A stretch of 64,000 nt of DNA from Prosthecobacter algae (GCF_039542385.1 NZ_BAABIA010000002.1:186001-250000), one strand, 5' to 3'. Shown: positions 53,606 to 61,858, counted from the stretch's first letter. Notes: generated from the letters alone by a model not told the origin. Numbers and translations are program-made.

Positions 53606-55324
53606 ATGAATCCCTTTCTTCGCAAGACCCCGGACCGCAGCCAGCCCAACCGCCGCGACTTCATGCTCCAATCTGGAGCCGCCTCCTTGGGAGTCACCAG
53701 CGTCGTCAACAGCATCGCACAGCTCAAGCTCGTCGGCGCAGCCGCCGCCCAGGGAGCCGGCAGCGACTACAAGGCCCTCATCTGCATCTTCCTCAATGGA
53801 GGCACGGATACGAACAACATCCTCATCCCCGTCTCTGGCGGCGCAGGCACCGCCCGTGGTCATTATGAAAGCGGTCGTGGCATCCCCACCTATGCAGGCG
53901 GCACCGGTGGCATCGCCATCCCCTTGGCCGACATCACCGCCGCAGGCACCCAGCTTAACCCCGACAACCCTCCCTCTGAATACGAGCACGCCTCCGGCTA
54001 CATCCCGGCCGATGGCAATGGCAACCGCTTTGCCGTGCATCCTGGTGCCACCCACCTGAAATCCATTTTCGATGCCGGGCACCTCGCCTTTATCTGCAAT
54101 GTCGGCACCCTCACCCAGCCGAATGTGACGCGTGCCAATTTCAACAGCCTGCCCGCCTCCCAAAAGCCACCCCAGCTTTTCTCCCATTCCGACCAACAGG
54201 TCCAGTGGCAGTCCTCCGTGCCCGACCGCCCCTTCACCAGCGGCTGGGGTGGCCGCATCGCCGACATCCTCGATGGCGTCCATAACATCGATCCCGAGAG
54301 CCTCTCGATGAGCGTCTCCGTCAACGGCATCAACAGCTTCCAAAAAGGCATTCAGCAGCAGCCCTACGTCATGGGCAGCACCGGTGTCTCCTCCTACAGC
54401 GGCTTTGGCTCACCTTATAACAGCGGCCTCACCAACCCCGCTCTGCAGCCCTTCTCAGGCTACAATCCAGCCCTCACCCCGGGCAGCACCAATTCCAACT
54501 ATCAGAACAACAACACTGGCTGGCGTCTCGCCGCCTTCGAGCAGATGATGGCCATGAGCCACGGCAACCTCTTCGATCAGGGGTATGTCAACGTCGCCAA
54601 AAACGCCCGCGTCACCGAAGGCCTCGTCGGCAGCGCCCTCGCCGTCACAGATACCGGCGGAGGCAACACCGCACTCGACACCTTTTTCACCAATGCCTTC
54701 AACGGCACCGGCATCAACGGCCTCACCGAAGACTTCGCCCGCCAGATGAAAATGGTCGCTCGCCTCATCATCGGCAACAGTGTGCTAAAAAACAAACGCC
54801 AGGTCTTCTTCGTCCAGCTCGGCGGTTGGGACACCCACACCTCCCAGATTCCCACCCTCAACGATGTGGCCCGCACCGATCAAAGCTACTACCGCCTCGT
54901 CCGCCTCCTCTCCTGCTCCATCAAAGGCTTCTACGACAGCGTCAACAGCGTGCCCGGCCTCTGGAATGACGTCATGGCCTTCACCGCCTCCGACTTCACC
55001 CGCACCTTCACGCCTAACAAAACAGATGCCACAGGCGGTTCCGATCACGGCTGGGGCGGCCACATGATGGTCATGGGCGGTGCCGTGAAGGGCAAACGCA
55101 TCTTCGGCACCTTCCCGAATCTTACCGTCAATGGCGGCATCGACGTCCAGGGCAACCGCGGCCGCTGGATCCCCTCCACCTCCGTGGACCAGTACGCCGC
55201 CGTCATCGCCAAATGGTTCGGCGTCAGCCCCGGCCAGATGAGCGCCGTCTTCCCCAACCTCGCCCGCTTCACCGATCCCTTCAGCCCCGCCGCCAAGCTC
55301 GACTTTGTGGACTACACGGCCTGA
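53606..55324 (+). CDS. DUF1501 protein, partner of the DUF1800 protein
   Basis: A 572-residue protein from the ATG at 53606. The N-terminus PNRRDFMLQSGAASLGVTSV is a Tat-like signal. The core resembles DUF1501 proteins (KALICIFLNGGTDTNNILIP; VFFVQLGGWDTHTSQ; MAFTASDFTRTFTPN; GSDHGWGGHMMVMGGAVKGK). The His/Asp positions of the alkaline-phosphatase superfamily are kept, so a metal-dependent site is plausible. It differs clearly from the first DUF1501 protein at 42 kb, which pairs with a cytochrome, so the two belong to separate systems. The frame is open 172 codons upstream, but only as a shadow of the DUF1800 gene. Confidence 0.92.
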   Translation: MNPFLRKTPDRSQPNRRDFMLQSGAASLGVTSVVNSIAQLKLVGAAAAQGAGSDYKALICIFLNGGTDTNNILIPVSGGAGTARGHYESGRGIPTYAGGTGGIAIPLADITAAGTQLNPDNPPSEYEHASGYIPADGNGNRFAVHPGATHLKSIFDAGHLAFICNVGTLTQPNVTRANFNSLPASQKPPQLFSHSDQQVQWQSSVPDRPFTSGWGGRIADILDGVHNIDPESLSMSVSVNGINSFQKGIQQQPYVMGSTGVSSYSGFGSPYNSGLTNPALQPFSGYNPALTPGSTNSNYQNNNTGWRLAAFEQMMAMSHGNLFDQGYVNVAKNARVTEGLVGSALAVTDTGGGNTALDTFFTNAFNGTGINGLTEDFARQMKMVARLIIGNSVLKNKRQVFFVQLGGWDTHTSQIPTLNDVARTDQSYYRLVRLLSCSIKGFYDSVNSVPGLWNDVMAFTASDFTRTFTPNKTDATGGSDHGWGGHMMVMGGAVKGKRIFGTFPNLTVNGGIDVQGNRGRWIPSTSVDQYAAVIAKWFGVSPGQMSAVFPNLARFTDPFSPAAKLDFVDYTA

Positions 55325-55334
55325 TTCGTCCGTA

Positions 55335-55340
55335 TATACT
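55335..55340 (+). promoter_or_regulatory. -10-like hexamer TATACT five bases before the pseudopilin-like gene
   Basis: TATACT lies five bases before the ATG at 55346, the same spacing as for metR. It overlaps the end of the previous gene's trailer and could give a leaderless message for the third gene, but chance cannot be excluded. Confidence 0.3.
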
Positions 55341-55345
55341 GGTCC

Positions 55346-55936
55346 ATGTCCGCCTTCCCCAAGCGTCCAGGCCCCTACATCCTTGTCCTGCTTCTCGCCG
55401 TCCTGGTCATCCTCACCTACTGGATGACCAAGGCCCTGACGGACCCCGCCATCCTCCGCGCCGCTGTGCAAAGCAAGGCTGCCCGCGAACGCCAGCCCGA
55501 GCCTGTCGCCCCGCTGCCACCGGCCGCCCCCACACCTCCGCCGAACGAAGAGCTGGACCCCGTCATCGCCTCCATGCACCAGGAGATGACTCAGCCCGAA
55601 ACACCTCCGGAACGCGAACTCGAAATCATCCAAGAGCTCATCTCCCTCCACCAGCGTGGCGTGGGCAATGGCACCTTCGGGGACAATGGCGACGTCACCC
55701 GTTCCCTCATCGGCGAATCCGGCAAAGGCGCCTGGCTCCCCCGCCAGTCTCCCCGCATCCGCGACGGCCTCCTGCTCGACCGCTGGGGCTCCCCCTATTG
55801 GTTCCACCCAAACTCCGGTAACCAGATCGAGATCCGCTCCGCCGGCCCCGACAAAGACCTCTTTTCGCCCGACGACATCATCCTCAACGGCAGCCCCGCC
55901 GGCTTCGGCGCCACACCCACGCAGCCCGAGCCATAG
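55346..55936 (+). CDS. Membrane-anchored protein with GspG-like C-terminal block
   Basis: A 196-residue protein. Residues about 10-30 are one hydrophobic helix (YILVLLLAVLVILTYWMT); a Pro-rich linker (about 50-72) and a helical segment follow. The C-terminal part LLDRWGSPYWFHPNSGN, then EIRSAGPDKDLFSPDDIIL, is very like the C-terminus of GspG-type pseudopilins (DxWGxPY, GPDxxxxxxDDI). The prepilin peptidase motif (G followed by FTLIE) is missing, so it is not a standard pseudopilin. It follows DUF1501 by 21 bp and may be part of that unit, or linked to the PilB-type ATPases at 62-64 kb. Function is inferred only. Confidence 0.78.
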   Translation: MSAFPKRPGPYILVLLLAVLVILTYWMTKALTDPAILRAAVQSKAARERQPEPVAPLPPAAPTPPPNEELDPVIASMHQEMTQPETPPERELEIIQELISLHQRGVGNGTFGDNGDVTRSLIGESGKGAWLPRQSPRIRDGLLLDRWGSPYWFHPNSGNQIEIRSAGPDKDLFSPDDIILNGSPAGFGATPTQPEP

Positions 55937-56039
55937 CCGGCAGAACTGCCCTGGGATCAAAGATCCCAAGCCAGCCAAAGCACCTTCGATTCATACCTTC
56001 CCCCGATAAGCTTCGGTGGAAAATCTGCCCAGGCCAAAC

Positions 56040-56065
56040 GGTTCAAGGCGCGATGACGTCTCGCC
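56040..56065 (+). repeat. REP-like 26-bp repeat, copy 3
   Basis: Begins GGTTCAAGGCGCGATG. Differs from copy 1 (48418) at three of 26 positions, and is preceded by the same AGGCCAA as copy 1. It is a single copy here, without an inverted partner. Confidence 0.8.
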
Positions 56066-56130
56066 ATCTTCATGGCCCCACGCTCTCGCGGCCTCCATTG
56101 AGATAGAGATCCCCCTACCCCAAACTCAAA

Positions 56131-56163
56131 TGCCCCGCTCCCATTTAACAAGGAAACGGGGCA
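56131..56163 (-). terminator. Probable terminator of proS
   Basis: TGCCCCG (56131-56137) pairs with CGGGGCA (56157-56163). Read leftward, it lies 17 bases after the proS stop and runs into TTTGAGTTT, a weak T tract. Confidence 0.6.
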
Positions 56164-56179
56164 CTCAAAAAACTTCGGA

Positions 56180-57694
56180 TCAGTAGCTCTTCGCAAAGAC
56201 CACGCGCTTCTGGCTCGGCTTGCCCGTCAGGAAGCACTTCCCTTCTTCGGCAAACTCGTCGCTCAGCGGCACGCAGCGGATCGTGACTTTCATCTCCTTC
56301 GCGATCTTGTCCTCCTCCTCATTGCTGCCTGCCCAGTGCATCAGCGCAAAGCCGCCCGGACCGCTGTCGGCAAAGAAAGCCTGGAATTCTTCAAGCGTGT
56401 CCATCTTCTTCATGTTCGCATCGCGCATCTCCGTAGCACGAGCCAGTAACGCGTCCTGGATCTCCTGCAGCTTCTCGGTCACATCGCGGAGGAAGTCTTC
56501 CTTGCCCACGATCTCCTTCGCCTTCGGCCCCTGGTCGCGGCGGCACACCGCCACGCTGCGGCTGGTGATGTCCCGCGGCCCCATTTCGACACGCAGAGGC
56601 ACGCCTTTTTTGATCCATTCCCAGTTCTTCGCCCCGCCCTGCAGATCGCGTTTGTCCACATGCACGCGCAGCGACTCGCCGTGGAAGGTCTGCGTGCGCA
56701 GCGTCTTCGCCAGCGCCTCGCAGGCATCGATGACTTCCTGGCGCGTGTCCGGCTTCGGCGTAACCGGAAGGATGACAATCTGGTAAGGCGACATCCGCGG
56801 CGGCATGATCACCCCGTCATCATCGCCATGCGCCATGATCAGCGTGCCGATCAGGCGCGTGCTCATACCCCAGCTCGTCGTGTGGGCAAACTGGCGCGTG
56901 TTGTCACGGCCCAGGAACTGAATGTTCGCCGCCTTGGCAAAGTTCTGCCCCAGGTAATGCGAAGTGCCAGCCTGAATGGCCTTCTTGTCCTGCACCATCG
57001 CTTCCACCGTGAAGGTGTTCACCGCGCCAGGGAAACGCTCGTTCTCCGTCTTCTCCCCAGGGATCACCGGGATGGCCAGATGGTTGCGCAGGAAGTCGGC
57101 ATACACCTTGTGCATCAGCTTCGTCTCTTCCATGGCTTCTTCATGGGTCTCATGCGCCGTGTGGCCTTCTTGCCACAGGAATTCCGCCGTGCGCAGGAAC
57201 AGACGCGGGCGCATCTCCCAGCGCATCACGTTGGCCCACTGGTTGATCAGCAAAGGCAGGTCACGGTAGCTCTGCACCCAGCGGGCAAAGGCCGCGCCGA
57301 TGATGGTCTCAGAAGTCGGGCGGATCACAAAAGGCTCTTCCAGCTTGCCCGTCGGAATCATCTTCGTCGTCCCGTCCGGCTGCTTCTGCGCTTCCAGACG
57401 ATGATGCGTCACCACCGCACACTCCGTAGCAAAACCTTCCGCATGCTGCGCTTCCTTCTCCAGATAGCTCAGCGGGATCAGCAAAGGAAAGTAGGCATTC
57501 ACATGCCCGGTTTCCTTGAACTTCACATCCAGTTGTTTCTGAATGTTTTCCCACAGGCCATAGCCCCACGGCTTGATCACCATGCACCCGCGCACCTCCG
57601 AATTTTCGGCCATGTCGGCGGCACGGACAACTTGCTGATACCACTCAGGAAAATCTTTCTCTCGGGTTGGGGAAATAGCGGGGGCTTGGCTCAT
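56180..57694 (-). CDS. proS: Prolyl-tRNA synthetase, archaeal/eukaryal-type
   Basis: A 504-residue class II synthetase that charges tRNA-Pro. The motif 2 region is VMRWEMRPRLFLRTAEFLWQ, followed by EGHTAHET, and the motif 3 region is FAHTTSWGMSTRLIGTLIMA. A C-terminal anticodon-binding domain follows, then the extra domain of the archaeal-type enzymes ending VVFAKSY. It lacks the long editing insert of the common bacterial ProS. This type occurs in a minority of bacteria. Start ATG at 57694 is followed by a short tail. Monocistronic by its context. Confidence 0.95.
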   Translation of the reverse strand: MSQAPAISPTREKDFPEWYQQVVRAADMAENSEVRGCMVIKPWGYGLWENIQKQLDVKFKETGHVNAYFPLLIPLSYLEKEAQHAEGFATECAVVTHHRLEAQKQPDGTTKMIPTGKLEEPFVIRPTSETIIGAAFARWVQSYRDLPLLINQWANVMRWEMRPRLFLRTAEFLWQEGHTAHETHEEAMEETKLMHKVYADFLRNHLAIPVIPGEKTENERFPGAVNTFTVEAMVQDKKAIQAGTSHYLGQNFAKAANIQFLGRDNTRQFAHTTSWGMSTRLIGTLIMAHGDDDGVIMPPRMSPYQIVILPVTPKPDTRQEVIDACEALAKTLRTQTFHGESLRVHVDKRDLQGGAKNWEWIKKGVPLRVEMGPRDITSRSVAVCRRDQGPKAKEIVGKEDFLRDVTEKLQEIQDALLARATEMRDANMKKMDTLEEFQAFFADSGPGGFALMHWAGSNEEEDKIAKEMKVTIRCVPLSDEFAEEGKCFLTGKPSQKRVVFAKSY

Positions 57695-57784
57695 GATCGG
57701 ACGCGCACAGTAAGACCATTCGGCCCACGGTCAATCAGGGCGTGCAAGCAAGCCCCCAAACCCACCACCTTACCCCTGCCCCGA

Positions 57785-57804
57785 AAACTGAGCACTGAGC
57801 ACTG
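57785..57804. repeat. Short tandem repeat CTGAGCACTGAGCACTG
   Basis: Two copies of CTGAGCA in tandem between dipeptidase and proS genes. A related ACTGAGCACTG occurs at 60315-60325, so this is a short dispersed motif, not a gene feature. Confidence 0.4.
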
Positions 57805-57814
57805 TCCCGCCCCT

Positions 57815-58885
57815 TCACGCCCACGCCTTCTTCAGCAGCCTCAAAAAGTTCCCGTGCATCACATTCTCGATGTCCGTCTGCGTGTACCCCCGCTTCGCCA
57901 GCATGTCCGGAATGCGCGTGAGATCCGCGATCGTATCCAGGTCCTCCGGCGTCTGCTCGATCCCGTAGCCCCCGTCCAGATCTGTACCGATGCCTGAATG
58001 CAGCGTATTCCCCGCGAGCTGGCACACGTGGTCGATGTGATCGCAGATCACCTCCAGCTTCAGCCCGGCGCTCTGCGGCGTCGTCTTCCCGCGGATCCAG
58101 CCCGGCACCATCATCCACGCATCCAGTGCCGCGCCCAGCACCGCCCCTCGCTCGATCAGCGCCTTGATCTGCTCATCGCTAAACTGGCGCACATCCGGCA
58201 CCAGCGCCCGGCAGTTGCTGTGGCTCGCCCAGATCGTCCCCTGGAAAAGATCCAGTGCCTCCCAAAAACACCCATCAGACAGATGCGTCACATCCAGGAT
58301 CATGCCCAGCCGGTCCATTTCCTGGATCAGCTCCTTGCCGACCGCAGGCAGCCCGCCCACCTGGTCATGCCCCAGTGCATATCGGCACACCCCATAGTGC
58401 GCCGGCCCCATCGCCCTCAGCCCCTGCTCCCAGTGCCGCTCCAGGTGCCCCACACTGCGGATGCTGTCCGCCCCTTCCAGGCTCAGGATGTAGCCGATGG
58501 GCTTGCCCTCATTCGGCTTCCCGTCTGTCCACAGATCAATCATCGCCTCCAGCCCACGCAGATCCTTGATCTGCCGCATCTGGCCATCCTCCTCCATCGC
58601 ACGATACCAGGTCAGTTGCCCCTGCGTCTGCGCATAGGCCTGTTCCGGGGACATCCAGTTCGCCATGGGCCGCGCACCCACCATGCACCCGGCCAGTTGC
58701 GTCGCCACGCACAGCCCCATCTCCGCCTGGCGCATCTCCGGAAACGCCGTCGTCCCCGCCGCACGCCCCTTGATGTCCGTCATCCCCGCTTCCCGGCGGC
58801 GGATCTCATGCACAGGCAGGCGCAGGTCGCGGTTGTATTCCAGGGCATTGAGACTCAGATCAAGGTGGGCGTCAAAAGTAAGCAT
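57815..58885 (-). CDS. Membrane dipeptidase (renal dipeptidase family)
   Basis: A 356-residue metallopeptidase from the ATG at 58885. The first zinc pair is His 7 and Asp 9 (FDAHLDLS). The bridging Glu is in YILSLEGADSI, two later His are in LDVTHLSDGCF and WASHSNCRAL, and the Asp is in SGIGTDLDGGYG. All ligand positions of the family are present. Substrates are dipeptides, often with D-residues. No signal peptide is visible from this start, so it is likely cytoplasmic. The frame is open 62 codons upstream without domain similarity. It lies 121 bp before proS on the same strand. Confidence 0.92.
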   Translation of the reverse strand: MLTFDAHLDLSLNALEYNRDLRLPVHEIRRREAGMTDIKGRAAGTTAFPEMRQAEMGLCVATQLAGCMVGARPMANWMSPEQAYAQTQGQLTWYRAMEEDGQMRQIKDLRGLEAMIDLWTDGKPNEGKPIGYILSLEGADSIRSVGHLERHWEQGLRAMGPAHYGVCRYALGHDQVGGLPAVGKELIQEMDRLGMILDVTHLSDGCFWEALDLFQGTIWASHSNCRALVPDVRQFSDEQIKALIERGAVLGAALDAWMMVPGWIRGKTTPQSAGLKLEVICDHIDHVCQLAGNTLHSGIGTDLDGGYGIEQTPEDLDTIADLTRIPDMLAKRGYTQTDIENVMHGNFLRLLKKAWA

Positions 58886-59168
58886 GGGTAGGACAGGAAC
58901 GTGCGCAGCTCCGTCATTTATGCGCACGGAAAGCACCGTCTTCCATATTGAAATACCCGCTGGATAAATAGCTCCCCAGGTAGCCCGCTCAGTCCCTGAG
59001 CGGAAAGCAATCTCGAAGCCCAGCCCTACCCCGCGCTTCCAAGCACCCACCCGAATCCCACATAACATCATCTCCCCGCTGCAACCTCATCGCTCATCCA
59101 CTCCGCAGAAGAACCCCGCTCCCGCATTGACCGCTGCCTTCTCCTGCGAATGGTTCCCCTCCCCCGCC

Positions 59169-59939
59169 ATGCTGACTTCCCTCACCGATCTCCCCCTGAA
59201 AAAACAAGCCGGCGAACGCGTCACCGTCCTCACCGCTTACGACTACCCCACCGCCCGCCTTCTCGATGAAGCCGGCGTCGATCTCCTCCTCGTCGGCGAT
59301 TCCCTCGGCATGGTCGTCCTCGGCCTGCCAGACACCACCGGCGTCACCCTCGACATGATGCGCCACCACACCGCCGCCGTCCGCCGGGGCGTCAAGCGCG
59401 TGCCCGTCATCTCCGACCTGCCCTTTCACACCTACGACACGCCCGAGCAAGCCCTGGCCAGCGCCCGCCTGCTCATGGAGGCTGGGGCCGATGCCGTGAA
59501 ACTAGAAGGCGGCGTTGCCTTCATCCCCCAGGTGCGCGCCATCGTCCAGGCAGGCATCCCCTTCGTCGGCCACATCGGCATGCTCCCCCAGAGCGTCGTC
59601 CTCGAAGGCGGTTATAAGAAAAAAGGTAAAACCCCCGCCCAGGCCGAACAGCTCATCGCCGATGCCCTCGCCCTCGATGCCGCCGGAGCCTGCGCCATGG
59701 TCCTGGAAAGCGTCGTCGCCGAGGTCGCCACAGAAATCACCCGTCAGGTCAAAGCCACCACCATCGGCATCGGCGCTGGCCCAGGCACCGATGCCCAGGT
59801 CCTCGTCACCCCCGACCTCATCGGCAGCTTCCCCTGGTTCCGCCCCCCCTTCGCCAAAGCCCGCGCCGATGTCGCCAGCGAAATCCAGCGCGCCGTGAAG
59901 GAATGGATGACCGACGTAACAGCGAAACCAGCCCCTTAA
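59169..59939 (+). CDS. panB: 3-methyl-2-oxobutanoate hydroxymethyltransferase PanB
   Basis: First committed enzyme of pantothenate synthesis: adds a hydroxymethyl group from 5,10-methylene-tetrahydrofolate to alpha-ketoisovalerate. 256 residues. Magnesium and catalytic residues align with the family: Asp 44 (LLLVGDSLGMV), Asp 83 (PVISDLPFHTY), Glu 113 (VKLEGG) and Glu 180 (MVLESV). IGIGAGPGTDAQVLVTPDLI is the C-terminal signature. The ATG at 59169 is chosen over an upstream TTG because the alignment starts at MLTSLTDL. No panC is adjacent. The gene lies alone, divergent from the dipeptidase over 283 bp. Confidence 0.96.
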   Translation: MLTSLTDLPLKKQAGERVTVLTAYDYPTARLLDEAGVDLLLVGDSLGMVVLGLPDTTGVTLDMMRHHTAAVRRGVKRVPVISDLPFHTYDTPEQALASARLLMEAGADAVKLEGGVAFIPQVRAIVQAGIPFVGHIGMLPQSVVLEGGYKKKGKTPAQAEQLIADALALDAAGACAMVLESVVAEVATEITRQVKATTIGIGAGPGTDAQVLVTPDLIGSFPWFRPPFAKARADVASEIQRAVKEWMTDVTAKPAP

Positions 59940-59979
59940 TTGAGGCTCATTAACTCCGCTCGATTCATCCGCTGATAAA

Positions 59980-60075
59980 GGCACCCGTGTCTTAGCCTGG
60001 CCTTTCAAGCCGGGTCTCATCCCCCAACGCACACCTCACCGCCAAACGTCACAGCGCGACTCACACCCCTCGACC
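59980..60075 (+). repeat. Two-hairpin repeat, copy 1 (degenerate)
   Basis: Runs from GGCACCCGTGTCTTAGCC to CACCCCTCGACC. It aligns over its whole length with copy 2 (60144-60243), at about 80-85 percent by eye. Its palindromes have decayed (GGCCTTTCAAGCCGGG; CGTCACAGCGCGACT). Confidence 0.75.
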
Positions 60076-60143
60076 GCAGCAACGGATTGCTCCCTCTCGT
60101 CCAAACCCACCATCGGGTTGATCCCCTACCTCTGCCGCAGAGC

Positions 60144-60243
60144 GGCAACCGTGTCCTAGCCCGGCCTTTCAAGGCCGGGTCTCATCCACTCACCGCACGC
60201 CTCACCGCCTGGCGTCGCAGCGCGACGCACGAACCCCTCGACC
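60144..60243 (+). repeat. Two-hairpin repeat, copy 2
   Basis: Runs from GGCAACCGTGTCCTAGCC to AACCCCTCGACC. It contains two intact hairpins: CCCGGCCTT-TC-AAGGCCGGG (60160-60179) and GCGTCGC-AGC-GCGACGC (60212-60228). Two hairpins with a conserved spacer are the usual form of REP-type elements. Confidence 0.78.
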
Positions 60244-60282
60244 TCATCGGCAGCTCCCCCCTTCGCCAGAGCCCACTATCCC

Positions 60283-60323
60283 GTGCTCAGTTCACAGAAA
60301 ACTGAACACCGGATACTGAGCAC
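60283..60323. repeat. Long-arm hairpin next to the DUF3500 stop
   Basis: GTGCTCAGT (60283-60291) pairs with ACTGAGCAC (60315-60323), with an inner CAGTT/AACTG pair. It lies nine bases beyond the DUF3500 stop, so it could help end that transcript, but there is no T tract in either direction. Confidence 0.5.
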
Positions 60324-60332
60324 TGCCACACC

Positions 60333-61370
60333 TCACTTCCCGTGAGCTTCCTTGTAGTGCTCCGCCAGCAGGTCGCGGCCAAAGTCACCATCAAAGCTGC
60401 GCAGCACGCTGTGCGGGTGGTTGGCATTGCCCTGCACATTGTCATACTCGATCAGGAAGGTCTTACCCTGCACCCGGTAGTAATGCGGCTCACCGCGCTC
60501 CTTGCCTCCTGCCCAGGCGAAATAAACCGGGCCATTCTTTTCAATCTCAGCCCAGGTTTCCGCCGCGATCTCCGGGCGCAGGCGGGTCAGGTATTCGTCG
60601 ATGATCTCGCGCAGCTTCGCCTTCTGCGTCGCATTCAGGGCCGTGTCGGCCAGGCCTTCAGGCTTCAGCGGGTCCACCTTCTTGGCCGCTTCCGTCAGCA
60701 TCTCCTTCGGAGCCACAGCATCAAAAAGCGCGGTTTTGAACTGGGCCTCATCCAGCGACTTCACCAGCTCGCGTCCCAGGTCTTCTTCCTTGCCCAGCAC
60801 CCGCAGGCCCGTCAGCGGCCCCTGGCGCAGTTCGCCCGGATTCGTCCCCATGAAGGAAGGCGTCGCACGCAGCAACTGGCCGTCCTTGATCGTGAAATTC
60901 AGGGACATGTGATGCCCCTCGATGCGCCAGCCCCAGGTCCCCTTCGGGTCCGGCGTGCCGAAGATGCTCACGAAATACTTCTCAGGATCGCGCTTCTCAC
61001 GGGCTGCGGCCCGCTTGGATTCCTCCGCCCCCTCCATCTGGAAGAGCACTTCCTCCAGGGACATGATCGTCACCGCCTTGGCCGCCCCACGGAATCCCAA
61101 GCCCGTATTCATCAAAGCATGGGCCAGCAGGCGCTGCTGCGGGGTCATCTCCTTCATCGGCAGCCCCTTGCGCTCACGCGGGATGAAGTGCCAGTTGACC
61201 CGCTCCTCATCGTCAAACTTGAAGGTGGCTTTGGCTTTCTGCTCCTCATTCAGAGACAGCAGAAACACATCCGCCACCTCCGCCATCTGGATACCCGCCT
61301 CATGGGCCTGCCCCGTGGAAAGAGAAAAGAGAACGGCGCAGGCGAGCGAGGCAAGGGATGGGCGAAACAT
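60333..61370 (-). CDS. Exported DUF3500 protein
   Basis: A 345-residue protein from the ATG at 61370 with signal peptide MFRPSLASLACAVLFSLSTG. DUF3500 features include FLLSLNEEQKAKATFKFDDE and WHFIPRERKGLPMKEMTPQQ near the start, GTWGWRIEGHHMSLNFTIKD in the middle and GEPHYYRVQGKTFLIEYDNV with HPHSVLRSFDGDFG at the end. Conserved His residues hint at metal binding, but the function of the family is not known to me. The frame is open 22 codons upstream without signal character. Stand-alone gene. Confidence 0.9.
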   Translation of the reverse strand: MFRPSLASLACAVLFSLSTGQAHEAGIQMAEVADVFLLSLNEEQKAKATFKFDDEERVNWHFIPRERKGLPMKEMTPQQRLLAHALMNTGLGFRGAAKAVTIMSLEEVLFQMEGAEESKRAAAREKRDPEKYFVSIFGTPDPKGTWGWRIEGHHMSLNFTIKDGQLLRATPSFMGTNPGELRQGPLTGLRVLGKEEDLGRELVKSLDEAQFKTALFDAVAPKEMLTEAAKKVDPLKPEGLADTALNATQKAKLREIIDEYLTRLRPEIAAETWAEIEKNGPVYFAWAGGKERGEPHYYRVQGKTFLIEYDNVQGNANHPHSVLRSFDGDFGRDLLAEHYKEAHGK

Positions 61371-61639
61371 AAGAAGGTGAGGAATGGCAGTAACGAACGC
61401 ACCAGACAAGGCAAGTTTGTCATTCATCCTGCCCAACCCCTCATTTTAAGGACCCGCCAGCCCCGCCATGGCAGCCCCGAAAACCATCAGACGGCTTGAT
61501 ATCCCCCATTTTCAGGATATCATTAAATAATGTCTAGCGCAGCCCGAGTCGCCTTCTCCTTCCACCTTCACAGGCACCCGCGTGACAGCCCCCAGCCCGC
61601 ATCCCGCCCTTTCCAACGGCCACTCCCCCCTCCCCAAAC

Positions 61640-61752
61640 ATCCCCACATGGGGATTTTCTCCCCAGATGGGGATGGCATGGGGAAATCATCCCCATCCGC
61701 AAACCCTTGTCGCTCAATGCGTTGCGACTCAAAATCCCCACATGGGGAAAAT
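61640..61752. promoter_or_regulatory. Cluster of CCCCA/TGGGG palindromes upstream of the pilB-like gene
   Basis: ATCCCCACATGGGGA occurs exactly twice (61640-61654 and 61734-61748). Between them GATGGGGAT (61666-61674) pairs with ATCCCCATC (61689-61697). Further TCCCCA words follow. Repeated dyads in front of a promoter fit cooperative binding of a regulator; a dispersed repeat is the alternative. Confidence 0.5.
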
Positions 61753-61858
61753 CGCATTTTTTCTCCCCATCCCCCACCGGTGACAACCTCGGTCACTCAT
61801 CCCCGCCCCGCCTTCCCCCACCCTTTCAAAAGAAATCAGGGGCAATCTCCCACGATGA

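Larger units (their letters stand above)
59940..60332. other. Intergenic region with duplicated stem-loop element
   Basis: A 393-bp stretch between panB and the DUF3500 gene. It holds two copies of a roughly 100-bp element (recorded separately) and a large hairpin at 60283-60323. No gene is supported; the 72-codon frame at 60087-60305 crosses the repeat and looks random. Confidence 0.6.

Noticed and set aside
54785-55978. 397-codon minus-strand frame opposite the DUF1501 and pseudopilin-like genes
   Set aside because: Gly/Val/Asp-rich antisense of two real genes, spanning their boundary.
56660-58891. Long plus-strand frames opposite proS and the dipeptidase
   Set aside because: His/Arg/Leu-rich with no domains; the minus strand carries complete catalytic motifs.
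60160-60179. Hairpin CCCGGCCTT-TC-AAGGCCGGG as a terminator of panB
   Set aside because: No T tract follows, it is over 200 bases beyond panB and it belongs to a duplicated element.
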